From contig NC_018581.1 of NCBI RefSeq assembly GCF_000143885.2, positions 1,736,001 through 1,800,000 of the forward strand: a stretch of 64,000 nt of DNA, in the 5' to 3' direction. Below, one piece after another: positions 51,714-58,412 of the stretch; position 1 is the stretch's first letter, and every line of letters starts with the position of its first letter. The translations under genes were made by a program, and so were the position numbers. This DNA is from Gordonia sp. KTR9. GTDB taxonomy: Bacteria; Actinomycetota; Actinomycetes; Mycobacteriales; Mycobacteriaceae. The notes under the pieces are model-generated. The model was not told where the DNA came from, ran no database searches, and saw nothing but the letters and a program-made list of their open reading frames with translations.

Positions 51714-52874
51714 TCAGGCGCCCCAGGACGACTGGGTACCGCCGACACGCTCGGCGACGATGCGGTCGTGGTGGCCGGAAGCGGCATAGGCGGCCATCGG
51801 GTCCGCGGGCAGACCACGGCGGACGCGGCGGTCGGCGAGCATCGGACGGACGTCGGTGTAGAAGGCGTCCATCACGATGGCGTTCGCGCCCAACACATCT
51901 CCGGCGGCCTGCGCCTCGGTCAGGGCGTTGGTGTCGACGAGGAGTGCACGAGCGGTCATCTCCTCGACGTTGAGCACCGAGCGGATCTGACCGGGGATCT
52001 TCTCCTCGACGTTGTGGCACTGGTCGAGCATCAGCGCGACCGGTGAGCCGGTGTCGAGACCGCCGCCGCGGATCACCTCGAACAGGATGCGGAACAGCTG
52101 GAACGGATCCGCCGCGCCGACGATGAGGTCGTCGTCGGCGTAGAAGCGGGAATTGAAGTCGAACGATCCCAGCTTCCCGAGACGCAGCAACTGCGCGACG
52201 ATGAACTCGATGTTGGTGCCCGGCGCGTGGTGGCCGGTGTCGAGGCAGACCATCGCGCGCTCGCCCAGGGCGCTCACGTGCGCGTACGAGGTGCCCCAGT
52301 CGGGGACGTCGGTGACATAGGTCGCGGGCTCGAAGAACTTGTACTCCAACACGAGTCGCTGGTCGTCACCGATGTGCTGGTAGATGGCCGCGAGCGACTC
52401 GGCGAGGCGGTCCTGGCGGCCGCGGATGTCGCCCTGCCCGGGGTAGTTGGTGCCGTCGGCGAGCCAGATCTTGAGATCGCGTGAGCCGGTCGCGTCCATC
52501 ACCTCGATACAGGCGAGATGGTGGTCGATGGCCTTCTGCCGCACCGTCTTGTCGGTGTGGGTGAGGCTGCCGAACTTGTAGTCGTCGTCCTGGAAGGTGT
52601 TGGAGTTGATCGTCCCGAGGCCGACGCCGAGATCCTTCGCGTACGCGGCGAGCGCGCGGTAGTCGTCGACGGTGTCCCACGGGATGTGCAGGGCGACTGT
52701 CGGTGCCAGGCCGGTCAGTTCGTTGACCTTGGCGGCGTCGGTGATCTTCTCATGGATGGAACGGGGGGTGCCCGGGGTGCCGAACACCTTGAACCGGGTG
52801 CCGGAGTTGCCGAACGCCCAGGAGGGGAGCTCGATCTCGAGGTTGTCGAGGATCGTCTCGTCAAAGGTGGTCAT
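51714..52874 (-). CDS. rhaI: L-rhamnose isomerase (Pseudomonas RhaI type)
   Basis: Xylose-isomerase-fold sugar isomerase of 386 residues converting L-rhamnose to L-rhamnulose. Metal-binding and catalytic parts are visible: HIPWD (about 63), WLADGTNYPGQGD (about 137), LEYKFFEPA (about 173), CLDTGHHAPGTNIEF (about 210) and SFDFNSRFYADDDL (about 240). It is the first gene of the four-gene rhaI-rhaEW-rhaB-lldD unit, 49 bases upstream of the aldolase. A LacI-type operator and a hairpin lie in the 125 bases upstream. Confidence 0.93.
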   Translation of the reverse strand: MTTFDETILDNLEIELPSWAFGNSGTRFKVFGTPGTPRSIHEKITDAAKVNELTGLAPTVALHIPWDTVDDYRALAAYAKDLGVGLGTINSNTFQDDDYKFGSLTHTDKTVRQKAIDHHLACIEVMDATGSRDLKIWLADGTNYPGQGDIRGRQDRLAESLAAIYQHIGDDQRLVLEYKFFEPATYVTDVPDWGTSYAHVSALGERAMVCLDTGHHAPGTNIEFIVAQLLRLGKLGSFDFNSRFYADDDLIVGAADPFQLFRILFEVIRGGGLDTGSPVALMLDQCHNVEEKIPGQIRSVLNVEEMTARALLVDTNALTEAQAAGDVLGANAIVMDAFYTDVRPMLADRRVRRGLPADPMAAYAASGHHDRIVAERVGGTQSSWGA

Positions 52875-52896
52875 GAGGGTTCTTTCCGTTGGGATT

Positions 52897-52933
52897 CCCC
52901 GCCGCCGGCGTCGGGGAACTACCGGCGGCGGGG
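52897..52933. terminator. 12-bp GC hairpin between rhaI and the transporter gene
   Basis: CCCCGCCGCCGG at 52897-52908 pairs exactly with 52922-52933 across a 13-base loop. It is 67 bases beyond the transporter stop and 23 bases before the rhaI start. It may end the transporter transcript or act as a leader structure of rhaI. Confidence 0.5.
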
Positions 52934-52957
52934 AGGTCTGGGTGGAACGTCGTGCTG

Positions 52958-52975
52958 GTGGAACGTTTCAATCAC
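52958..52975. promoter_or_regulatory. LacI-type operator upstream of rhaI
   Basis: GTGGAACGTTTCAATCAC contains a centre-CG palindrome (GGAACGTTTC). Its complement shares the 11-base ATTGAAACGTT with the site at 54913-54930. It is 84 bases upstream of the rhaI start. Confidence 0.6.
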
Positions 52976-52999
52976 GCGGCGCGCGATCGGGAGGACGTG

Positions 53000-54373
53000 T
53001 CAGGCCGGGGCCTTGTGCTCGGACTCCGCGGCCGGGTTGGTGCCACGGGCCGGACGGCTGGAGGGTGACGGCGTCTCGATGAGCTCGGGTGACAGCGGAG
53101 CTCCGTAGCGCTCGACCTCGATCTCCTGCAACGTCTTGCCCTGCGTGTCCGGTGCCGCGATGGCCCCGATGATCAGTGCGACGGTGAGCAGCGCCACCAG
53201 CAGGATGCCGACCGTGGTGAGTCCGGTGGCCGCCAGCATGGTGGGGAAGAAGTAGCTCAGCAGACCGGTTGCGGTGCGGACGGCGAAGAACATGACGCCC
53301 TGGGCGCTGGCCCGGTACGGGGTGGCGAACATCTCGCTCGCCCACAGGCTGTAGAACGCCTGCGCGCCGATGCCCGAGGAGATGCCCCACAGGACCGCGA
53401 AGACGAGCATCGTCGCGACACCGCTGTCGGTGAAGGCGACCAGCACGGTCCAGGCGACGATGCCCAGCGCGGCGCCGAAGACGTACAGCGCGCGCTGCGA
53501 GACCCGATCTGCATACCGCATGAAGCCGAAGTAGGTCGCGAGGACGGTGCAGCCCCAGACGAGCACCTGCAGCAGGTTCTGCTGAACGGCGCTCTCGACG
53601 CCGGCGGTCTCGTAGACGCGCGGCATGAAGATGCCGGCCTGCCCGGCGACGGTGTTCCAGAAGAGGTAGATCCCACCGAGCAGGAGCAGGGCGGTGATGT
53701 TCACCTTCTTGGAGAACAGGCCCTTGATGCCACGCGCGCCGACGGATGCGGTGAGTTCACGCGTCTCGTTGACCGCCTCGTCGGACCAGATCTTCGACTC
53801 CGCGAGCCCCTGGCGAATCCACCAGACGACCGCCGCGACGACGAACAGGTGCAGGAAGATGATGCGCGAACCGAGGAGGCCAAGCGGGGCGAGCGCGGCC
53901 GCGAGCGCGAAACCGATCAGGGGTCCGACCGACCAGGCCAGCTGCGCGGTACCGACGTGCTTGGCGCGTTCGACCGACGGGGCCTCTTCGGCGATGTAGG
54001 TCCAGGAGGCGGGTACGCCGGCGCCGACCGCGAGACCGGTGATGATGAAGGCGGCCAGCAGCATGGTGAAGTTGAACGCGAAGGCCGCGAGCAACACGCC
54101 GACCATGTAGACCAGTAGGTCGTAGGTGTAGATCGCCTTGCGGCCGTAGCGGTCACACAGCGGGCCGCCGATCGCGGCACCGACGGCGGCACCGAAGGCG
54201 TTGGCGCTCAGAGCGGCCAGCAGGCCGACGGCGAAGTTGCTGATGCCGAACTCGTCCTGCCAGAACGTGAGACTGGTCGCGATCGCGATGATCGAGCCGG
54301 CCTCGATGTAATTCGACATGGCGACCGAGATGGTCGCCCGCCAGCCGGTGGTGGAGCGCGCTCCTACTTTCAT
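53000..54373 (-). CDS. MFS sugar transporter, probable L-rhamnose uptake
   Basis: Twelve-helix MFS importer of 457 residues of the sugar-porter/metabolite-symporter type. The loop 2-3 motif is GGPLCDRYGRKAIYTYD (about 70-86), the PAS-x-TYIAEEAP segment follows helix 4, and a mirrored loop 8-9 motif FMRYADRVSQRALY is present. The C-terminal tail of about 60 residues is hydrophilic (PDTQGKTLQEIE is typical of sugar porters). It lies between rhaM and rhaI on the same strand, so the substrate is most simply L-rhamnose; that is inference from context. Confidence 0.88.
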   Translation of the reverse strand: MKVGARSTTGWRATISVAMSNYIEAGSIIAIATSLTFWQDEFGISNFAVGLLAALSANAFGAAVGAAIGGPLCDRYGRKAIYTYDLLVYMVGVLLAAFAFNFTMLLAAFIITGLAVGAGVPASWTYIAEEAPSVERAKHVGTAQLAWSVGPLIGFALAAALAPLGLLGSRIIFLHLFVVAAVVWWIRQGLAESKIWSDEAVNETRELTASVGARGIKGLFSKKVNITALLLLGGIYLFWNTVAGQAGIFMPRVYETAGVESAVQQNLLQVLVWGCTVLATYFGFMRYADRVSQRALYVFGAALGIVAWTVLVAFTDSGVATMLVFAVLWGISSGIGAQAFYSLWASEMFATPYRASAQGVMFFAVRTATGLLSYFFPTMLAATGLTTVGILLVALLTVALIIGAIAAPDTQGKTLQEIEVERYGAPLSPELIETPSPSSRPARGTNPAAESEHKAPA

Positions 54374-54501
54374 GGTGATTCCTTGCGTCGGAGATCAGTA
54401 CAGAGGGTCGGGATCGGAGAGGTCAAACCGGGGTTCGCTGATGTCGGTGCGCCCGTCAGTACGTGTCGTGCCTGTGTCGGATCGGTGTCGTGCGGGAGAG
54501 G

Positions 54502-54849
54502 TCAGTCGAGGTGGAAGTACTCGACGAGTTCGGTGCGGATCGTGTCCGGGTTCGCGCCGTCGGCATCGGGTCCGGCCGGTGGGAGGAAGTACTCGGACAT
54601 GTGTGCCTGCCAGCGGGTGTTGACGTCGGTCGCCTCCATGGCGGCGCTGGTCGTCGCGAAGTCGTCGGTTTCGAGGTAGCCGACGACCATGCCGTCGTCC
54701 CTGCGGAGGAACAGGGAGTAGTTGCGCCAGCCGGTCTCTCGCAGGGCGTCGAGCATCTCCGGCCAGACCTCCGTGTGGGCTTCGAGGTAGTCCTCGACGC
54801 GCTCGGGACGGAGATGGAGCACGAAGCAGACGCGCTGGGGGTCGGACAT
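54502..54849 (-). CDS. rhaM: L-rhamnose mutarotase
   Basis: Small ferredoxin-like-fold protein of 115 residues that interconverts the anomers of L-rhamnose for the isomerase. The family features are present: RVCFVLHLRPERVEDYLEAH with the catalytic His near residue 12-25, VWPEMLDALRETGWRNYSLFLR and the C-terminal W-Q-A-H-M motif before the terminal helix. CAGGAGCAGCC places a ribosome site before the ATG. It is the first gene of the leftward rhamnose set, 128 bases before the transporter and downstream of a LacI-type operator. Confidence 0.93.
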   Translation of the reverse strand: MSDPQRVCFVLHLRPERVEDYLEAHTEVWPEMLDALRETGWRNYSLFLRRDDGMVVGYLETDDFATTSAAMEATDVNTRWQAHMSEYFLPPAGPDADGANPDTIRTELVEYFHLD

Positions 54850-54912
54850 GGCTGCTCCTGACGAGACGACGTGTGGGGAAACGCAGACCGTCGAGTGAGG
54901 ATCAACCCGGGG

Positions 54913-54930
54913 AATTAAAACGTTTCAATT
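54913..54930. promoter_or_regulatory. LacI-type operator upstream of rhaM
   Basis: AATTAAAACGTTTCAATT is an 18-base palindrome with a single mismatch pair around a central CG, the usual LacI-family form. It lies 64 bases before the rhaM start, in an AT-rich patch. Confidence 0.7.
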
Positions 54931-55094
54931 TGTGATGGCAGCAACATTAAGAGGGGCCTGTGAGGATGTCAAGACCCGGTCCGGGCAAAGCCGTCCGAGG
55001 TCGAGTGGGGATCGGTCATGATCGTCTGAGCCCGCTCTCGCCGACCGTCGTCGCCGGCGCGCCACGGGACCGGACTGCAACGACGGGGGTTGAC

Positions 55095-55952
55095 GTGCTC
55101 GGACGCCGGAAGACGCGAGGTCGACCGGACCTCGCGGGCAAGGTCGCGATCGTGACCGGTGGTGGGTCCGGGATCGGGGCCGCGCTCACCCGTGCGCTGG
55201 CCGCCGAGGGAGCGCTCGTGACCTGCGCGGACATCGACCTCCCCGCGGCGGAACGGGTGGCGTCGTCGCTGTCTGGCGGGCCGGGCAGGGTCCGGGCGGT
55301 GCGTCTCGACGTGACGGACGGCGCAGCGGTCCAGCGGATGATCGACGACGTCGTCGCGGAGTCGGGGCGGCTGGATCTGATGTTCAACAATGCGGGGATC
55401 ACGTGGGGCGGCCCGACCGAGATGCTGTCGCCGGACCAGTGGAACGCGATCATCGACGTCAACATCCGGGGTGTCGTGCACGGGGTCGCGGCGGCGTATC
55501 CGGTGATGATCGAGCAGCGGTCCGGGCACATCGTCAACACGGCCTCGATGGGCGGCCTCGTCGCCGCCGGACTGATCACCAGCTACGTGATGACCAAGCA
55601 CGCGGTCGTCGGGTTGTCGCTCGCCTTGCGCACCGAGGCCGCGGGTCATGGGGTCGGCGTGATGGCGGTATGTCCCTCGGCGGTGGAGACGCCGATCCTC
55701 GACAAAGGATCGGTCGGCGGATTCGTCGGTCGCTCTTACTATCTCGCGAGCCAGGGCTCGTCACAGGCCTACGACGCCGATCGGCTGGCGCAGGACACGA
55801 TCGCCGCCCTCGGGCGCAACCAGCCGCTGCTCGTCGTGCCCCGCCGATCCCGGATCACCTGGCGCATCCACAGATTGGCGCCGGGCCTCACGAATCGGCT
55901 TGCCGCGCAGTTCATCGCCCGACAGCGCGCGGAGTTGCGTCCGGAGGGTTAG
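55095..55952 (+). CDS. SDR-family oxidoreductase
   Basis: Short-chain dehydrogenase of 285 residues from GTG 55095, which follows GGGGG by 5 bases; an ATG at 54960 would add 45 unconserved residues. The Rossmann motif VTGGGSGIGAAL (about 21-32), FNNAGITWG (about 98), the catalytic Ser in NTASMGG and Y-V-M-T-K (about 164) are intact. The C-terminal about 60 residues are basic and end in a QRAELR helix, as in membrane-associated mycobacterial SDRs. It is divergent from rhaM and probably unrelated to rhamnose use. Its last 4 bases overlap the small convergent gene. Confidence 0.87.
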   Translation: MLGRRKTRGRPDLAGKVAIVTGGGSGIGAALTRALAAEGALVTCADIDLPAAERVASSLSGGPGRVRAVRLDVTDGAAVQRMIDDVVAESGRLDLMFNNAGITWGGPTEMLSPDQWNAIIDVNIRGVVHGVAAAYPVMIEQRSGHIVNTASMGGLVAAGLITSYVMTKHAVVGLSLALRTEAAGHGVGVMAVCPSAVETPILDKGSVGGFVGRSYYLASQGSSQAYDADRLAQDTIAALGRNQPLLVVPRRSRITWRIHRLAPGLTNRLAAQFIARQRAELRPEG

Positions 55953-56167
55953 CTCCCGGCGGTACTGCTCAGGATGGCCACGATGACACCCGCCACGGTC
56001 AGCACGCCGACGACCCACGCCATCGCGACGGCGACGCGTCGACGTCCGAATCGGGCGGCGTTGATCGCGATGCCCAGGCACACGAGGATCGCGATCGAGT
56101 ACACGGAGATACCGAGGGTGAGAAGAGCGACCGAGGAGTCGGCGAGCAGGACAACCCGAGTGGACAT
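55949..56167 (-). CDS. Small two-helix membrane protein
   Basis: Hypothetical protein of 72 residues starting MSTRVVLLADSSVALLTLG. Two hydrophobic helices (about residues 10-33 and 46-66) are joined by a basic loop with RFGRRR, so the loop should face the cytoplasm. It overlaps the 3' end of the convergent SDR by 4 bases. No family is recognised. GC-rich coding pattern and topology support a real gene; the start is uncertain because an upstream ATG in frame adds 27 Pro/Arg-rich residues. Confidence 0.55.
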   Translation of the reverse strand: MSTRVVLLADSSVALLTLGISVYSIAILVCLGIAINAARFGRRRVAVAMAWVVGVLTVAGVIVAILSSTAGS

Positions 56168-56203
56168 GCCGTCGAGTACAGCACGCCCGCCCGGGGGCGC
56201 GGC

Positions 56204-56233
56204 GGCCCGTCCACGCAGTCGCGTGGACGGGCC
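56204..56233 (-). terminator. Hairpin terminator after the SUKH-like gene
   Basis: Perfect 13-base stem GGCCCGTCCACGC with a 4-base loop (agtc), placed 38 bases beyond the stop of the leftward SUKH-like gene. No U-run. Confidence 0.65.
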
Positions 56234-56270
56234 TGGTGCAGCCGCCATGGAGCGTCGGGTCCGGCGCCGA

Positions 56271-56834
56271 CTACGAGCCGACGACCACCTGCTCGAATGT
56301 CAGCCGTTCCGGTGCTTCGCGTCCGGCGAAGACCTGACGGTTCGGGAACCCGCCGGTCCAGAAGTCGTAGAGGTACGACACCAGCCCACCGGAGTGGTGG
56401 TCGCAGACCATCACGCCGTCGGTGACCAGGACCGGCCACTCGTCGGGATCGTCACCCGTCAGGTGCCAATAGCCCGAGTCGCCGTCGGTGGAGCGACCCC
56501 ATCCGAAGAACGCGCCGCCGGCCAGATCGACGGCCGTGTCGGTGCCGTCGTCGCGGGCCCAGGTCACGATGCTCGGGTCCTCGAGGAGTGGATCGAGTTC
56601 CGCCACGGCGCGGCTGCCCGCCTCCTCGATCGGAGCATCGGGCCAGGGGAGTCCGGTCCACACCAAGAAGTCGTCGCAGAAGACCCCGGGGCCGTAGGTG
56701 TCGGCGAGTGCCTTGTAGTCGGTCGGGGGGCGGAACCCCAGACGCTGCTCGGTCTGCGCCCAGTCGACCGTCGCCGGCCGCGCTGCCGGTGGTGGGATCA
56801 GCGCGATCAGATCATCAATGGTGTGCTTCGGCAT
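56271..56834 (-). CDS. SMI1/KNR4 (SUKH) family protein
   Basis: Protein of 187 residues with a SUKH-type fold: TEQRLGFRPPTDYKALADTYGPGVFCDDFLVW (about 28-59) is the typical opening. FGWGRSTDGDSGYWHLTGDDPDEWPVLV and the FEQVV ending follow. Many SUKH proteins are immunity proteins against toxins, but lone copies also occur. GAGGTGA lies 6 bases before the ATG. No toxin gene is adjacent. It lies directly downstream of the tRNA gene on the same strand. Confidence 0.8.
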   Translation of the reverse strand: MPKHTIDDLIALIPPPAARPATVDWAQTEQRLGFRPPTDYKALADTYGPGVFCDDFLVWTGLPWPDAPIEEAGSRAVAELDPLLEDPSIVTWARDDGTDTAVDLAGGAFFGWGRSTDGDSGYWHLTGDDPDEWPVLVTDGVMVCDHHSGGLVSYLYDFWTGGFPNRQVFAGREAPERLTFEQVVVGS

Positions 56835-56853
56835 GGTCGTCACCTCATTCGCG

Positions 56854-56927
56854 TGCCCCCAGTCGGACTCGAACCGACACTGTGCCGATTTTAAGTCGGC
56901 TGCCTCTGCCAATTGGGCTATGGGGGC
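56854..56927 (-). tRNA. tRNA with UAA anticodon (Leu by codon), short variable arm
   Basis: A 74-base cloverleaf on the minus strand. Acceptor GCCCCCA pairs with TGGGGGC over 7 bases; a D-arm with AATTGGCAGA; anticodon stem GCCGA/TCGGC around the loop CTTAAAA (anticodon TAA); a 5-base variable loop ACAGT; T-arm GTCGG-TTCGAGT-CCGAC; discriminator A. The stems are perfect. The anticodon reads UUA (leucine), yet the long variable arm of ordinary bacterial tRNA-Leu is absent. Isotype is therefore assigned by anticodon only. Confidence 0.88.
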
Positions 56928-57119
56928 GCAGGGTCCGCGCGACGACGGTGCCCCTGGTGAGCATAGTCAGCCGGCACCGCGGCGGCCGTCCTGTGGTCCG
57001 GCGTCGCCACCGACAGACCCCAACTCGACTGCCAGACTTCGATCGAGGTCTGGCAGTCGAGTCGAGGTCTGGGAGTCAGACATCCTTGACCGGCCCTGAC
57101 GCCGGGGTGATCATGGGGC

Positions 57120-58358
57120 ATGGACGCGGCAGCAGTGACCGGGGCACGTAATTGGAAGGCCGTCCGAGAACGGCATCCCGAGATCGTCGAGCGTCTCGAG
57201 GCCGGCCTGATGCAGGGTGATCCGCTCGCCGACGCGGTGATCATCGAGGCCCGGGAGCGGGGGATCTCGTTCTCCACCCTCGTCGCGCTGCTGGAAGAGC
57301 ACGCCGCCGATGCGGCGTCCGATCCCGACCATCTCGAGATGCCCGCCTCGATGCAGCGCCTGTTGCAGGCGGCGAGCACCCCACCGCCGTGGTTCGACGC
57401 CGCCTGGGCGGAGGCCGGCGCCCGTGCGTGGTGGCGCTTCGGGACCCTGCAGTCGTCGACGCTGTATCAGTCGCTGATCTATGGATTCAAGGCCCAGGGT
57501 TTCGTCCGTCCACTCGTCGCCACCGGCCGGCTGGGGTCGGGGACACGTGATCGGGTCGAGTCGACGGCGCGCTGGGTCGCCGAGGCCACGACCCCCGGGT
57601 CGATGCTGCCCGGTCGTCCCGGTTGGGTTGCCACACTGCGTATTCGGCTTCTGCACGCGTACATCCGCGACATCCTGCGTCACCCGCCCGGCGGCGAGTC
57701 GTCGGCGTGCGACGATGCGGGCTGGGACGAAACGGAGTGGGGTGCGCCGATCAACCAGACGTATTCGGTGATGACCATCTCGTGCGGGTTCCTCGCCCTG
57801 CCGCTCGTCGTCGCACGGGATTTCGGTATCCACTACAGCAGTGCCGAACACGAGGCGATCACCCACCTGTGGCGCTGGATCGGCTGGGTCATCGGCGTCG
57901 ACGACGACCTGCTGCCGGCGAGTTACGACTCGGCGAGCGAATTGTTCCGGGTGGCAGGCGAATTCGAGCTACGGCCCGACGACTCGTCGAAGATCCTGAT
58001 CAAGGCGCTCCTGCGCGAGGGCTACGACCTTCCGCGCGTCGTCCACGGTGCCGCCCCGATACCGGTGCCCGGGCTGCTGGTCTCCGCGGTGGATGCGCTC
58101 ACGAGGCCTCTGCTCATGTCCTCGTTCTCGGCCATCAGCACCAGGTGGGTCGAGCGACCGGTCGCCCGGCGGATGGGTCTGCGCCGTACGCCATTGCACC
58201 ATCTCGTCGACGTCGCGCGTCCCGCCGTCCGGCTGCGTGAGATCGCGCGGACGACCGGACTGCTCGGTTCGGAATCGACGGTGATCGAACGCGAACTGCG
58301 CACCGTTCGGCGCGGACTCGGAATGCCCCAACCGGCGAACACGTCCTTGACCGCCTAA
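57120..58358 (+). CDS. DUF2236 / MpaB-like (latex-clearing-protein family) oxygenase
   Basis: Protein of 412 residues in the DUF2236 group, which includes heme-binding latex clearing protein Lcp and MpaB. Family hallmarks are ARAWWRFGTLQSSTLYQSL (about 101-119), RWVAEATTPGSM and the conserved R-I-R-L-L-H-A-Y-I-R-D helix (about 178-188), whose His is the likely heme ligand, then WGAPINQTYSVMTISCGF. There is no signal peptide, unlike secreted Lcp, so it should act inside the cell. It precedes the MMPL gene by 54 bases, but an operator lies between them. Substrate unknown. Confidence 0.82.
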   Translation: MDAAAVTGARNWKAVRERHPEIVERLEAGLMQGDPLADAVIIEARERGISFSTLVALLEEHAADAASDPDHLEMPASMQRLLQAASTPPPWFDAAWAEAGARAWWRFGTLQSSTLYQSLIYGFKAQGFVRPLVATGRLGSGTRDRVESTARWVAEATTPGSMLPGRPGWVATLRIRLLHAYIRDILRHPPGGESSACDDAGWDETEWGAPINQTYSVMTISCGFLALPLVVARDFGIHYSSAEHEAITHLWRWIGWVIGVDDDLLPASYDSASELFRVAGEFELRPDDSSKILIKALLREGYDLPRVVHGAAPIPVPGLLVSAVDALTRPLLMSSFSAISTRWVERPVARRMGLRRTPLHHLVDVARPAVRLREIARTTGLLGSESTVIERELRTVRRGLGMPQPANTSLTA

Positions 58359-58371
58359 ATTACTGCTGATA

Positions 58372-58388
58372 ACTTAACGCCGTAAAGT
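58372..58388. promoter_or_regulatory. Putative TetR operator before the MMPL gene
   Basis: ACTTAACGCCGTAAAGT is an imperfect palindrome (ACTTaACG-c-CGTaAAGT) in an AT-rich patch 24 bases before the MMPL start. The TetR gene downstream of MMPL is the likely partner. Confidence 0.5.
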
Positions 58389-58412
58389 CGACCGACGCGA
58401 CGAGGGGTCCGC

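Noticed and set aside
56854..56927. tRNA on the plus strand at this place
   Set aside because: The T-arm GGTTCGAGTCC and the D-arm signature occur only on the minus strand.
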